Shown here piece by piece: positions 43,422 to 52,800 of a DNA stretch of 64,000 nucleotides (the first letter of the stretch is position 1; each line of letters opens with the position of its first letter). Location of the stretch: the NCBI GenBank assembly GCA_965218495.1, contig OZ244626.1:3472001-3536000 (forward strand), read 5' to 3'. The notes under the pieces are model-generated. The model made no database searches. It was not told the origin of the DNA and saw only the letters and a list, made by a program, of their open reading frames with translations. Origin of the DNA: G965218495 sp965218495. GTDB lineage: Bacteria > Bacteroidota > Rhodothermia > Rhodothermales > Bin80. The position numbers and the translations under genes are program-made.

Positions 43422-45185
43422 TTACCTGCGGCGCAAATTGCCCTTGCCGGATCCCTTCTTCTTCAGTGGGGCATTTCGAATGACACCTTTGCGGGTGGGC
43501 TCCTGTGCCTTCTTTTTCTTCAGGCCGATGTTGATGAGCTGCTGCTGCGCAGCCGTGAAGACGTTGTAAAAGAGGTAGTATAGGCTGAGCCCGGACGGCA
43601 GGCGGTTAAAGACGACAAAGATGACCAGTGGCATCCCATACATCATCATCTTTTGCTGCATGCCGCTGGTCGGCGTGGACTGGACGCGCATCTGTATAAC
43701 TAATGACACACCCATGAGCACGGTGAAGCCTGCTACGTAATCTCCGTAGAATGGGATGCTAAACGGCAGGTCCAGGATGGCATCGGGGGCCGAGAGATCT
43801 GGAGCCCATAGAAAACTCTGTTGCCGGATGTCGATGGATTGCTGCAAGAACTGCCAAAGCGCAATGATTATCGGGTACTGGAGCAGCATGGGCAGGCAGC
43901 TGCTGAGCGGGTTCATACCCGTTTCCTTGTACAGCTTCATGGTCGCCTGCTGCTGCTTCTGCGGGTTGTCCTTGTATTTTTCCTTGATCTCTTTCATCTG
44001 CGGGGCTAGCTCCCGCATACCGGCCATGGATTTGTACGACACGCGCGTGATAGGGAAGAGTACCAGTTTGATCAGCAAGCAGAACACGATGATCACCAGC
44101 CCATAGCTGGGGATCATAGAGCTGAGCAGCGCAAAGGTCGGGATGAATATGAAGCGTGCCAGAGGTCGCGTGATCCATTCGAACGCGTTCCATCCATAGT
44201 CTACCATGCCATAGAGCCCCTCGTACTGCTTGATATAGCGGTAGTCGAGCGGCCCCAGATACAGCCGAAAGTCGTCACCTCCAAGCCGTGGGGACCCCAT
44301 GTACAGTCTTGCCTCAAGGTCTATCTGGATTCCGGGCTCATCCAAGTCGCCCGTGCGCATGCCTACGAGATAGGCTTCCAGCGCGGGTGCAGCAGGGATG
44401 ACTGCGGCGGTAAAGTACTTGTTCTTGACGCCTATCCATGAGACATCACCCCGCAGCGACACCTCGTCTTCCTCGCGTCGTCCCAGGCTCACGCCTTCCA
44501 CCTCGCCGCCGCTTCGCGCCCACGCGCCGACCTGCGGCGCTTCCTCCTTTCTGTTGGTGGGATCCTCGCTGAAGGGCACGGCGCCTTCCCATACCAGCTC
44601 GTACCCGTCGCTGGTCTGAAATGAGGACGCGTCGTTCATCTCCACTTTGAGCCCTACCTCATAGCTGCCCGGACTGAAGGTGTACGTCTTGCGTATGAAG
44701 CCGTCGCCTGCGGCCGTGGTGAACGTCAGCGAGCGCGACTCGTCCAAGACATCCAGGCGGTCGCCCCGGTAGCTGGATTCGTAGAAGAAGTCGCGCGTAT
44801 CGCGGTTGCGGCCACCGGGGGACTGAAACCTGAGCCCCAGGGCAGGCTCGTCGCCAATCAGCTGCACCGGCGTTTCCTGGTCAAACTGGCGGTACTCAGA
44901 CAACGAAAAGCGCGTCAGCGTCGCCCCTTTGGTTGACAGTTGAGCCTCATAGAGCCGTGTCACGACCGTGATCTGTCGCTCTTCTCCCGTAAGCGCGACG
45001 GTAGTGTCCTGAATCGTTTCAGGCACCTCGGCAGGCACGACCTGCTGCGGCACCTCGACCACTTCGACGGCGGAATCCTGTGGTGGCGCGTCCTGCCCCG
45101 GAGGCTGGGGCGCCGGCATCCACCACATCCATACGATGATGACCGCCGCCATCAATATTGTTGCCGTGATTACACTACGATCCAC
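43422..45185 (-). CDS. yidC: Membrane protein insertase YidC
   Basis: 587 residues: TM1 at the N-terminus (VITATILMAAVIIVWMWW), a large periplasmic domain (about 30-350), then the conserved five-helix core with YKSMAGMRELAPQMKEIKEK, NPLSSCLPMLLQYPIIIALW and the helix pair at FTVLMGVSLVIQM and MPLVIFVVFNRLPSGLSLYY. It has a basic tail. It inserts or assists insertion of inner-membrane proteins. The start overlaps the end of rnpA by 11 bp. Confidence 0.95.
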   Translation of the reverse strand: MDRSVITATILMAAVIIVWMWWMPAPQPPGQDAPPQDSAVEVVEVPQQVVPAEVPETIQDTTVALTGEERQITVVTRLYEAQLSTKGATLTRFSLSEYRQFDQETPVQLIGDEPALGLRFQSPGGRNRDTRDFFYESSYRGDRLDVLDESRSLTFTTAAGDGFIRKTYTFSPGSYEVGLKVEMNDASSFQTSDGYELVWEGAVPFSEDPTNRKEEAPQVGAWARSGGEVEGVSLGRREEDEVSLRGDVSWIGVKNKYFTAAVIPAAPALEAYLVGMRTGDLDEPGIQIDLEARLYMGSPRLGGDDFRLYLGPLDYRYIKQYEGLYGMVDYGWNAFEWITRPLARFIFIPTFALLSSMIPSYGLVIIVFCLLIKLVLFPITRVSYKSMAGMRELAPQMKEIKEKYKDNPQKQQQATMKLYKETGMNPLSSCLPMLLQYPIIIALWQFLQQSIDIRQQSFLWAPDLSAPDAILDLPFSIPFYGDYVAGFTVLMGVSLVIQMRVQSTPTSGMQQKMMMYGMPLVIFVVFNRLPSGLSLYYLFYNVFTAAQQQLINIGLKKKKAQEPTRKGVIRNAPLKKKGSGKGNLRRR

Positions 45186-45615
45186 AAGAGGCCTCTTTGC
45201 TTATGCCAGGTCGCACCTGCATGCTGGCGGCAAGGATGTCCAGCGCCTGCAAAAGGTCTGACCGCAATTTCGAGTTCTTCACCGTGCTGCGACTGCGGCA
45301 TAGCACCATGACCGTCAGCGTGTGCCCCGGCTGCGCGCGCAGCGTCGCGCGGACCCGGCTGGTACGAAACGACTCGCGCAGGACGCGTCGCATCGTATTG
45401 CGACGCACCGCTGTCTGCTGGCGCCTGACGGCAAAGCCTACCTGGATGGGACTGGAGGTGCCCGTGATATGTTGCGGCACTGTGCGGTATAGCAATCGCA
45501 CTGTGCCTACCGAGATGCTTGATGTGTCATTGCGCCCATGCGCGAACAGCGGACGGATGAGCCGTTGGCGCTTCAGGCGCGCCGCGCGCGGCCACGCTTC
45601 AGGCGTACAAGGCAC
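45175..45615 (-). CDS. rnpA: Ribonuclease P protein component
   Basis: A 146-residue basic protein: RLKRQRLIRPLF at the N-terminus and the diagnostic VGFAVRRQQTAVRRNTMRRVLRESFR block. It helps the RNase P RNA process tRNA 5' ends. It lies one base after rpmH. Confidence 0.92.
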   Translation of the reverse strand: MPCTPEAWPRAARLKRQRLIRPLFAHGRNDTSSISVGTVRLLYRTVPQHITGTSSPIQVGFAVRRQQTAVRRNTMRRVLRESFRTSRVRATLRAQPGHTLTVMVLCRSRSTVKNSKLRSDLLQALDILAASMQVRPGISKEASCGS

Positions 45616-45616
45616 G

Positions 45617-45772
45617 CTACTTGCCTATGTAACGGTCACTCACCGTCAACGAGCGACGACCTTTCTTGCGGCGCCGGGCGAGTAGCTTGCGCCCGTTGCG
45701 GTCACTCATGCGCTGCCGAAATCCATGCTTGTTCCTGCGCTTGCGCCGGCTGGGCTGGTACGTACGTTTCAT
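45617..45772 (-). CDS. rpmH: 50S ribosomal protein L34
   Basis: A 51-residue L34 with the signature MKRTYQPSRRKRRNKHGFRQ and KLLARRRKKGRR. The start is the ATG at 45772; the longer open frame upstream has no L34 counterpart. It is the first gene of the rpmH-rnpA-yidC-mnmE-mnmG-rsmG set. Confidence 0.95.
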   Translation of the reverse strand: MKRTYQPSRRKRRNKHGFRQRMSDRNGRKLLARRRKKGRRSLTVSDRYIGK

Positions 45773-45876
45773 CGGTGAATGCCAGACTTTGTCGGACGCG
45801 CGTAAACAACGCAGCGGCAAGAATGTGCCCAGCCGCCCCAACTTTCCTGAAAAGGACGCGTTGGAGTGGGTTGCCA

Positions 45877-45949
45877 GCGGGAATAGCTCAGCAGGTAGAG
45901 CATCAGCTTCCCAAGCTGAGGGTCGCGGGTTCGAATCCCGTTTCCCGCT
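45877..45949 (+). tRNA. tRNA-Gly (CCC anticodon)
   Basis: Acceptor GCGGGAA pairs with TTCCCGC; D arm GCTC...GAGC; anticodon stem TCAGC/GCTGA with loop TTCCCAA, giving anticodon CCC; T arm CGGGTTCGAATCCCG. The discriminator base is T and CCA is not encoded. Confidence 0.95.
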
Positions 45950-45954
45950 CTCTG

Positions 45955-46029
45955 GGGCGGTTAGCTCAGTTGGTTTAGAGCGCCTGCCTTACAAGCAGGA
46001 GGTCGGGGGTTCGAATCCCTCACCGCCCA
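45955..46029 (+). tRNA. tRNA-Val (TAC anticodon)
   Basis: Acceptor GGGCGGT pairs with ACCGCCC; anticodon stem CCTGC/GCAGG with loop CTTACAA; T arm GGGGGTTCGAATCCCTC. It lies five bases after tRNA-Gly. The last ten bases overlap the 3' end of the convergent lipoprotein gene. Confidence 0.95.
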
Positions 46030-46502
46030 CCGCCTTCCGATCCCAAGCGCCATTCCACGCGGCTTACGATCCCTTCTTCGATCATAAGCACCAGTAGTGC
46101 CCCATCCGTCTGATATTTCCATCGCCCTTCTTCTTGCGCAAGCGGCGGACCCCAGAGGCGTCGCACCTGCGATGCCGGGTATCCTACTCGGATCCCCTCG
46201 GGTGCTGTGTGGCGGCTGTCAGTAAGGGCTATCTGGGTCAGCGTATCCCCCTGCATCCCGAGCTCAAAGCCGTAGAACTGCAGCACCACGCTAGACCCCT
46301 GCTGGACTTCCTTGGCGGGTTCTCCAAACCACATGTCCAGTGCTTCACGCGTCCATGCACGTTCGCCGCTGGTGGCAACATCGATAAAGCCCGCCACGTC
46401 AACGGGTGCGGCAAACTGCAGGTACTGGTCCGACTGGGAGCAGGCGCTGATGGTGGCCACCAGCGCAACAAGCACCATGCTGAACCGCGAAATCCTGCCC
46501 AC
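46020..46502 (-). CDS. Small lipoprotein, function unknown
   Basis: 160 residues with a lipoprotein signal (MGRISRFSMVLVALVATISA followed by the lipidated Cys 21). The mature part has short conserved-looking blocks (ALDMWFGEP, LQFYGFELGMQGDTLTQIAL, VRRLWGPP) reminiscent of small SmpA/BamE-like fold lipoproteins, but I cannot assign it. Its stop lies inside the 3' end of tRNA-Val on the opposite strand. Confidence 0.7.
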   Translation of the reverse strand: MGRISRFSMVLVALVATISACSQSDQYLQFAAPVDVAGFIDVATSGERAWTREALDMWFGEPAKEVQQGSSVVLQFYGFELGMQGDTLTQIALTDSRHTAPEGIRVGYPASQVRRLWGPPLAQEEGRWKYQTDGALLVLMIEEGIVSRVEWRLGSEGGGR

Positions 46503-46513
46503 ACCAGGTATGG

Positions 46514-47968
46514 TTATCGCTTGCGCTGCGTGCGCTTGCGGTGATGTTCGCTGCCTCCGGGCTGAACGCCATGGGTGCGGCTGTGGTACAACTCGTCTAC
46601 CAGCATCGCCAACAGCTCGGGCTCTTCGACTGCAAGCGTCTTGACTAGCGGAACAAACCGTGCCAGGCGATCCCGTTGCTGGTTGCTCTTGTTGCGGAGC
46701 GCCCCTTCCAGCGCCACCGTAGCGCGCTCAACTACGCGCGCCGTCGTCTCTTCCTCTGTGGGCAGTAAACGTTTTTCCATATCCAACGCGTAATAGCGGG
46801 CGATTGCTCGAAGCTGCGACTCATCCTCGAGCGTAGCCAACGTGATGGCGACTCCCACCCGTCCTGCACGGGCCGTACGCCCCGTCCGGTGAATATACAT
46901 CTCCGCACTTAGCGGCACGTCATATTGGATGACGTGGCTCAGCTCACTGATGTCAATGCCGCGTGCGGCCACATCGGTAGCAACCAGGATGCGCAGCCGA
47001 CCGTCACGTAGCTGCTGCATAGCCTTCTCCCGCCGCTCCTGCGCCAGGTTACCGGACATTCCAGTTGCCACAAACCCGTAGTTACTCAGGAGAGCCGCCA
47101 GGTAGGCCACCTCGCTCTTGGTATTTGCGAAGATGATGGCAGACTGCGGATTTTCAACCTCCAGCAGCCGGATAAGCGATCGGCTTTTGCTTTGCAGATC
47201 CGCGCGGTAGTACACGTGCTGAATCGTGTCTACGCTGATCTGATCCGCACTTAGCCCCAAGAACGACGGCTCTTTAAGAAACATACGCCCAAGCGCACGC
47301 ACCTTCGGCGGCATCGTGGCGCTAAACATGTACGACTGGCGTGAGACCGGCAGGTACCGCTGCAGAGTCTGCATGTCGGGCATAAACCCCAAGGAGAGCA
47401 TCTCGTCCGCCTCATCCAGGACCAGCAGGCTGAGATGGGACAGGGTAAAGGTTCCTCGCGCCAGGTGATCCAGGATGCGGCCAGGCGTACCCACCACCAG
47501 ATGGGCACCAGCTTTGAGGCTTTCGGTTTGCTGCTTGTATCCTACGCCACCGTAAACGAGCGCGCCAGTGAGCGCCCGACCCACATTCATGCGCTCCCAC
47601 TCCTCGTAGACCTGGCGCGCGAGTTCGCGTGTCGGCGCCAGGACCAGCGCTTGCGTTTGCGCTAGCGTTGCATCAAGGCTGCTAAAGATCGGCAGCAGGA
47701 ATGCGCCCGTCTTGCCGCTTCCGGTGCGGGACTGCACAATGAGGTCGCGCCCGTCCAACATGTACGGAATCGCAATGGCCTGCACAGACATGAGCGATGG
47801 CCACCCGGTGGCCTGAAAGGCCGTTCGTGCCGCAGGTGGTAGCGTGTCCTTGGTCGCTGCCGGAAGAGGTGGGTCTGGAGGGGGAAACTGGGTTCGCGCT
47901 ACGCGCTCTTTTTCGCCCCGCCGTGCGCGCGCCGTAAAGTCTATCGTCTTCGTATACTGACTTGCCAT
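46514..47968 (-). CDS. DEAD-box ATP-dependent RNA helicase
   Basis: 484 residues: a Q-motif region, AIPYMLDGRDLIVQSRTGSGKTGAFL (Walker A), PTRELARQVYEEW, VGTPGRILDHL, VLDEADEML, SATMPP, TDVAARGID and HRTGRTARAG. The short C-terminal tail is basic (SEHHRKRTQRKR). Role in RNA or ribosome metabolism by family; the specific orthologue is not determined. It follows fabG by five bases and occupies the place where acpP usually lies. Confidence 0.93.
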   Translation of the reverse strand: MASQYTKTIDFTARARRGEKERVARTQFPPPDPPLPAATKDTLPPAARTAFQATGWPSLMSVQAIAIPYMLDGRDLIVQSRTGSGKTGAFLLPIFSSLDATLAQTQALVLAPTRELARQVYEEWERMNVGRALTGALVYGGVGYKQQTESLKAGAHLVVGTPGRILDHLARGTFTLSHLSLLVLDEADEMLSLGFMPDMQTLQRYLPVSRQSYMFSATMPPKVRALGRMFLKEPSFLGLSADQISVDTIQHVYYRADLQSKSRSLIRLLEVENPQSAIIFANTKSEVAYLAALLSNYGFVATGMSGNLAQERREKAMQQLRDGRLRILVATDVAARGIDISELSHVIQYDVPLSAEMYIHRTGRTARAGRVGVAITLATLEDESQLRAIARYYALDMEKRLLPTEEETTARVVERATVALEGALRNKSNQQRDRLARFVPLVKTLAVEEPELLAMLVDELYHSRTHGVQPGGSEHHRKRTQRKR

Positions 47969-47973
47969 GCGCC

Positions 47974-48717
47974 TTACATTGCTATCCCCCCGTCCACCAC
48001 CATCGTGTGCCCGGTAATATAGCTGGCTGCATCGGAGGCAAGAAACAGCACAGGCTGCGCGATCTCTTCTGGTGCTGCGACACGCCGCAGCGGGATCGTT
48101 TTCATGAGCTCCTTACGCATCTCGTCGCTTAGCTTCGCCGTCATGTCCGTATCGACGTAGCCGGGTGCCACCGCGTTTACGGTGATTTTGCGGGCGCCGA
48201 GCTCCTTGGCCAAACTCTTGGTAAAGCCGAATACGCCCGCCTTTGAAGCGGCGTAGTTGGATTGGCCTGCGTTGCCACTGATGCCGACAACAGAGGAAAT
48301 GTTGATGATACGGCCGCTGCGCTGGCGCATCATGGGCCGATAGGCTGCCTTGCAGAAGTTAAACATGCTTCGCAGGTTCGCCGCAAAGACATCATCCCAG
48401 TCGCTGTAACTCATGCGCAACAGCAGGTTGTCTCGCGTGATGCCGGCGTTGTTTACCAGGATATCCAGCCGACTCCAGGCACCGAGCACCCCTTGCACGG
48501 CCTCCGTGGCTGAAGCCATCACGGCTGCGTCCCCCTGAAAGGACATCACCTCCGTACCCTTGCCCCGCAGCTCCGCTGTCAGTGCCGCCGCCGCTTCAGT
48601 GGAGCTCCGGTACGTAAACGCAACCCGTGCGCCGGCTGCGGCAAATGCCTGCACGATCGCACGCCCGATGCCGCGCGTGCCGCCGGTCACCAGCACGGCC
48701 TTGTCTTCAAATGTCAT
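47974..48717 (-). CDS. fabG: 3-oxoacyl-ACP reductase FabG
   Basis: SDR enzyme of 247 residues with TGGTRGIGRA nucleotide motif (11-20), NNAG (89-92), and the catalytic S142, Y155 and K159 (SSVVGISGNAGQSNYAASKAG). It reduces 3-oxoacyl-ACP in fatty-acid elongation. The start overlaps the fabD stop by four bases (ATGA). Confidence 0.95.
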   Translation of the reverse strand: MTFEDKAVLVTGGTRGIGRAIVQAFAAAGARVAFTYRSSTEAAAALTAELRGKGTEVMSFQGDAAVMASATEAVQGVLGAWSRLDILVNNAGITRDNLLLRMSYSDWDDVFAANLRSMFNFCKAAYRPMMRQRSGRIINISSVVGISGNAGQSNYAASKAGVFGFTKSLAKELGARKITVNAVAPGYVDTDMTAKLSDEMRKELMKTIPLRRVAAPEEIAQPVLFLASDAASYITGHTMVVDGGIAM

Positions 48718-49661
48718 GCCGAATCTGCGCGCTTCATTTGCTCCACTTCTGTCTTCGTGCCCACGTTTGTCAAAGCAACCTTACGCCCGAGTATGCGCCG
48801 CACCAGCCCGGTCAATATGCGACCCGGTCCGATCTCGGCAAAGCGCGTGCAGCCGTCCTGGTGCATTGCCCGAACCGACTGCATCCATAGCACGGGTGAA
48901 GTGATCTGCAGCAGGAGGTTTTCGCGTATCTCGTCGGGATCGGAGGTAGCTCGCGCCAGGGTGTTCAGGTAAACGGGGCAGGTGGGCTTTCTTATCACGA
49001 GGTCCGCGAACTGGAGCGCCAAGCGGCCGTGCACTTCCTGCATCAGCTTCGAATGAAAGGCTCCACTCACGCGTAAGGGCAAGACGCGCCTGGCCCCGCG
49101 CTCTTTAGCAAGCACCGAGGCTTTGGCAACCGCCTCCCTGTCGCCCGATATGACTATCTGTCCCGGGGCGTTGACGTTTGCGGGTTGCACCGTAAGCCCC
49201 TCCTTAGACGCGGCCAGGCAGATCGCTACCAAGGCTTCAGAGTCCAGCCCTAGTACCGCGCTCATGGTTCCCGGGCGTTGCTGACCCGCCTGTGCCATCA
49301 GCTGGGCCCGCAGGCGTACGGTGCGAAGGCCATCCGCAAAGGTGATGGCTCCGCTGGCCACCAGTGCACTGTATTCTCCTACGCTGTGGCCGGCCACGGC
49401 ATCGGGCATGCGGCCCAATACGCTGATGACCGCCATCGAGTGCGTGAATATCGCAGGCTGGCATATGTCGGTCTGCATCAGGACCCAGTCCGCACGGTCT
49501 TCCGCACCGCCCTGCGAGAAGCAGCATTCAGACAGCTCAAAGCCAAGAATGCCGTCGGCTTCGTCAAAGAGCGCACGCACTTGCGGATACGCCTGATACA
49601 GATCGTGCGCCATCCCAGGGTACTGCGATCCCTGGCCCGGAAAAAGGTATGCGCTGCTCAA
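48714..49661 (-). CDS. fabD: Malonyl-CoA:ACP transacylase FabD
   Basis: 315 residues; LFPGQGSQYPGM at the N-terminus, the GHSVGEYSAL nucleophile elbow with S93, and H203 in VSGAFHSKLM. It supplies malonyl-ACP. It lies between fabH and fabG. Confidence 0.95.
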   Translation of the reverse strand: MSSAYLFPGQGSQYPGMAHDLYQAYPQVRALFDEADGILGFELSECCFSQGGAEDRADWVLMQTDICQPAIFTHSMAVISVLGRMPDAVAGHSVGEYSALVASGAITFADGLRTVRLRAQLMAQAGQQRPGTMSAVLGLDSEALVAICLAASKEGLTVQPANVNAPGQIVISGDREAVAKASVLAKERGARRVLPLRVSGAFHSKLMQEVHGRLALQFADLVIRKPTCPVYLNTLARATSDPDEIRENLLLQITSPVLWMQSVRAMHQDGCTRFAEIGPGRILTGLVRRILGRKVALTNVGTKTEVEQMKRADSA

Positions 49662-49678
49662 TTCGAAATACCGTTGTG

Positions 49679-50716
49679 TTAACCCAATGCTTCTTCCATC
49701 TCCTGCGCAGGCTTGCGAGCCTGGGCATGCCCGTCATAGGCCCATCGCAAGTAGGTGGCCCCCCACGTGTATCCACCTCCAAAGGACGCCAGCACTATGT
49801 TGTCTCCCTTTCGGAGGGCGTGCTCCCAGTCATAGAGGCACAACGGAATCGTAGCGGCCGTGGTGTTGCCGTAGCGGTTAATGTTGAGCATGACGCGCTC
49901 GGCGCACAGTCCCATGCGGCGAGCCGCCGCATCAATGATACGCCGGTTCGCCTGGTGGGGCACGAAATATCGTATCTCCTCGCTGGTAAGCCCATTGCGC
50001 TGCATCACCTCTGCCGCCACGTTGGCAAAAGCGGCCACCGCAAACCGGAAGACCGTCCGCCCATCCTGATGCAGGTAGTGCATCTTCTTGTCAACCGTCT
50101 CATGCGAAGGCGGGTTCAGGCTCCCGCCACCGAGCATACATAGCGATTCCCAATTATTGCCATCGCACCGCAACACGGTATCTATCAGTCCGTTGTCGTT
50201 GAGGTCAGGCTCCAGCAGCACGGCCGCCGCTGCATCCCCAAAAAGGACGCACGTATTTCGGTCAGTGTAGTCGGTGATGCTGCTCATCTTGTCGGTGCCC
50301 ACCAGGAGCACGTTGCGGTAGCGGCCGCTTTCGATAAACGACGCTGCGGTAGTCAGGCCAAACAAGAAGCCGCTGCACGCGGCCGAGAGGTCAAAGCCCC
50401 AGGCCCGGGTTGCTCCCAGGGCAGCCTGCACCTGGCATGCATTAGCCGGAAACAACATGTCCGGTGTTACGGTGGCCACGATGATAACCTCAAGGTCGGC
50501 GGCGTCCATGCCGCGCTTCTCCAGCGCCTCCTTGGCCGCCTCAATGGCCATGTAGGTGGTTGCCTTGTCCTTGTCTCTCAGGATTCTCCGCTCTTCGATC
50601 CCCGTGCGCGTGCGAATCCACTCGTCCGTAGTATCGACAATCTTTTCCAGGTCTGCATTGGTAAGCCGCTCTTCTGGAAGAAAGTGGCCAACAGCGGTGA
50701 TGGCAGCTCTAATCAT
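49679..50716 (-). CDS. fabH: 3-oxoacyl-ACP synthase III FabH
   Basis: 345 residues with the Cys-His-Asn triad C114 (DLSAACSGFLFGL), H254 (FVPHQANRRII) and N284 (NINRYGNTTAATI), plus GTDKMSSI. It starts fatty-acid synthesis from acyl-CoA and malonyl-ACP. It overlaps the plsX end by eight bases. Confidence 0.95.
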   Translation of the reverse strand: MIRAAITAVGHFLPEERLTNADLEKIVDTTDEWIRTRTGIEERRILRDKDKATTYMAIEAAKEALEKRGMDAADLEVIIVATVTPDMLFPANACQVQAALGATRAWGFDLSAACSGFLFGLTTAASFIESGRYRNVLLVGTDKMSSITDYTDRNTCVLFGDAAAAVLLEPDLNDNGLIDTVLRCDGNNWESLCMLGGGSLNPPSHETVDKKMHYLHQDGRTVFRFAVAAFANVAAEVMQRNGLTSEEIRYFVPHQANRRIIDAAARRMGLCAERVMLNINRYGNTTAATIPLCLYDWEHALRKGDNIVLASFGGGYTWGATYLRWAYDGHAQARKPAQEMEEALG

Positions 50717-51740
50717 TATTACGCGTCAAGTCGGCGAGGTGAACCCGGCTCTGGATCGCATGTGTAAGGTTGGCCGATGCGGTCCGAGCAGCCAAGAGCA
50801 GGGCTTGTTCCAATGCGCGGGCGCTGCAACTGCCGTGGGCCACGAACACGGTTCCGTCCACACCCAGTAGCGGTGCGCAGCCTCCATAGGTCTCGGGGTT
50901 GAATCGGCGCTTGAGGCCGCGGACGATACCCTTGAAGCTTTGAGCCGCGTGCGAATCCAGCTTCTGCTCCTCAACTTCCTGGCTGACCATGACGGGCAAG
51001 GCCGTCATGACGCTCTCCGCGAGTTTCAGCACAACGTTGCCTACGAAGCCGTCACAGACGACCACGTCCGCAGCATGATGAAGTATGTCCCGCCCCTCGA
51101 TGTTGCCTATGAAGTTTATGTTACTGGCGGCAGAGAGTAGCTTGTACGCTGTCCGCACCAGCTCATTGCCTTTGGCTGGTTCTTCCCCTACGCTGAGCAG
51201 GCCCACGCGGGGCTCGTCAATATCCATCGTGCAGCTTGCAAAGGCCGTCCCCAAGTGGCCATACTGGAGCAGGTGCTCCGGCTTGCTGTCCATATTCGAT
51301 CCGACATCCAGCAACAGGCACTTGCCGTTGGTGCTCGGAAAGTAGCTGGGAATGGACGGCCGCGTCACCCCGGGCAGACGCCCAAGCACGAAAAGCGAGG
51401 CCGCGGTGATGGCGCCGGTGTTACCGGCACTTACAAAGGCGTCCGCCTTGCCTTCGCGGTGATACGTAAGCCCTATATGCATGGAAGAGTGCGGCTTTGC
51501 ACGCACCGCTGCCACGGGCGACTCGCCCATGCCGATGATCTGGGGCGCGTCAATCAGCTCAATCCGCGAGTGCCCACCGGGCGCGCGACGCGCCATCTCC
51601 TCCCGAAGCATCTGCAGCGGTCCGAACAGCAGGAGAAGCAGATCGAGGTCAGCCTGCTCCACGGCACGCAAGGCGCCCGCAATGACGACCCCCGGCGCGT
51701 CATCGCCGCCCATCGCGTCTACAGCAACTCGAGTTGGCAT
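50709..51740 (-). CDS. plsX: Phosphate acyltransferase PlsX
   Basis: 343 residues; VAVDAMGGDDAPGVVIAGAL at the N-terminus, FVSAGNTGAITAASLF, LLDVGSNMDSKPEHLLQYG and VVCDGFVGNVVLKLAES are family hallmarks. It makes acyl-phosphate from acyl-ACP for phospholipid synthesis. It lies downstream of rpmF. Confidence 0.95.
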   Translation of the reverse strand: MPTRVAVDAMGGDDAPGVVIAGALRAVEQADLDLLLLLFGPLQMLREEMARRAPGGHSRIELIDAPQIIGMGESPVAAVRAKPHSSMHIGLTYHREGKADAFVSAGNTGAITAASLFVLGRLPGVTRPSIPSYFPSTNGKCLLLDVGSNMDSKPEHLLQYGHLGTAFASCTMDIDEPRVGLLSVGEEPAKGNELVRTAYKLLSAASNINFIGNIEGRDILHHAADVVVCDGFVGNVVLKLAESVMTALPVMVSQEVEEQKLDSHAAQSFKGIVRGLKRRFNPETYGGCAPLLGVDGTVFVAHGSCSARALEQALLLAARTASANLTHAIQSRVHLADLTRNND

Positions 51741-51793
51741 CGGTATTTCAGCCTACAGCAAAAGCGGCGAGCGGCCGCGGCGGTAGCCGGACA

Positions 51794-51985
51794 CTACGCG
51801 GCTTCCTGGGCTTCAATTATCTGTCGCCCGCGGTACGTGCCGCAGCTTGGGCATACGCGATGGCGCAGCTTCGCGCTGCCGCAGTTCTCACACTGCATCG
51901 TGTCCGGGCGGGAGAGGCCGCCATAGTACACGCTGCGGCGCTTTCGCGTACGAGCTTTGGAATGCTTACGCTTAGGATGAGCCAT
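51794..51985 (-). CDS. rpmF: 50S ribosomal protein L32
   Basis: 63 residues: MAHPKRKHSKARTRKRRS start, and a zinc ribbon with CENC and CPSC pairs. The usual yceD-rpmF pair precedes plsX. Confidence 0.95.
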   Translation of the reverse strand: MAHPKRKHSKARTRKRRSVYYGGLSRPDTMQCENCGSAKLRHRVCPSCGTYRGRQIIEAQEAA

Positions 51986-51991
51986 GATCAG

Positions 51992-52471
51992 TCAAAAATC
52001 GGAATGTAGGTGGCGCAGCGGCGCCCAATGCTGCGCGATAGTGGGTTCAGGAGCACCGAATTCACGCTGAAGGTCAATGTCCCGGGCACGCGGCGCCACC
52101 TTGCGGGCCGGCACCGCCAGCACGAGCGTATCCCTTGCCACACTGGCCACATCAACCTGACGCTGCAATGGCTGAAGAACTATCGCTTCGTCGTAACCGT
52201 GCTCACTCGCCTCGGCGCCATCGGGCTGCAGCAAAATACGGCACGAGCCTGACACACGCGTGGAGTACGCATCCAGCGTACGGTCACAGGCCAAGTGGGC
52301 GTCAGCGGAGGCCGCAACCGACAGCACCAGATTACCGCCTTCAAGCACCACGTGTACGTCTATCTGTATGTCTGAAAACTCCGCAGGATCCAGATCCAGA
52401 GCCTGCGGATCGGGCGTGAAGCGGCAACGCCTGCCCGCAACTAGGTCGACGGTCTGCATGTCCATATCCAT
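51992..52471 (-). CDS. YceD/DUF177 family protein
   Basis: About 159 residues from the ATG at 52471 (MDMDMQTVDLVAG); the frame is open 30 codons further upstream with unlikely composition. The conserved LACDRTLDAYSTRVSG block is the DUF177 signature (Cys plus RTLD). YceD-family proteins are tied to 23S rRNA accumulation and always sit before rpmF, as here. Confidence 0.85.
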   Translation of the reverse strand: MDMDMQTVDLVAGRRCRFTPDPQALDLDPAEFSDIQIDVHVVLEGGNLVLSVAASADAHLACDRTLDAYSTRVSGSCRILLQPDGAEASEHGYDEAIVLQPLQRQVDVASVARDTLVLAVPARKVAPRARDIDLQREFGAPEPTIAQHWAPLRHLHSDF

Positions 52472-52578
52472 AGCGCGCCGTAAACAGCCACTCGCAGCCG
52501 GTGTTCCGCCTCCGAGCGCCCTGCGTTGTCCTGGCAGGTGCCCCCGGAAGTCCATAGCCAATGTGCCCTTTTTGCGCA

Positions 52579-52800
52579 GTGGACAAATTGTGCATAACCC
52601 GGTGGCGATACTAAAAAGCTACATTGCGACATTATTACCGTTATGCGAAGGATTATTCGCAAAGTCCAAAAGGAATCTAAGTTCCTATTATTTAGATACT
52701 TACATCTGTTAGCTACTTGTGAATATTTTGTGACTGCCACGTGCGTTGCGTGCGCTGCGCGGTTGCATATTTAAGGCTACAATGTGGACAAGTTGTCAAC
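52579..52800. other. Probable origin of replication region (oriC)
   Basis: It lies in the gap between yceD and dnaA. It contains a perfect DnaA box on the minus strand (TTATGCACA, 52589-52597), single-mismatch boxes at 52718-52726 (ATATTCACA) and 52783-52791 (TTGTCCACA), and a weaker one at 52579-52587. Between them is a clearly AT-rich stretch (about 52605-52735) in an otherwise GC-rich window, a likely unwinding element. Position next to dnaA supports it; no strand-skew calculation was possible. Confidence 0.65.
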
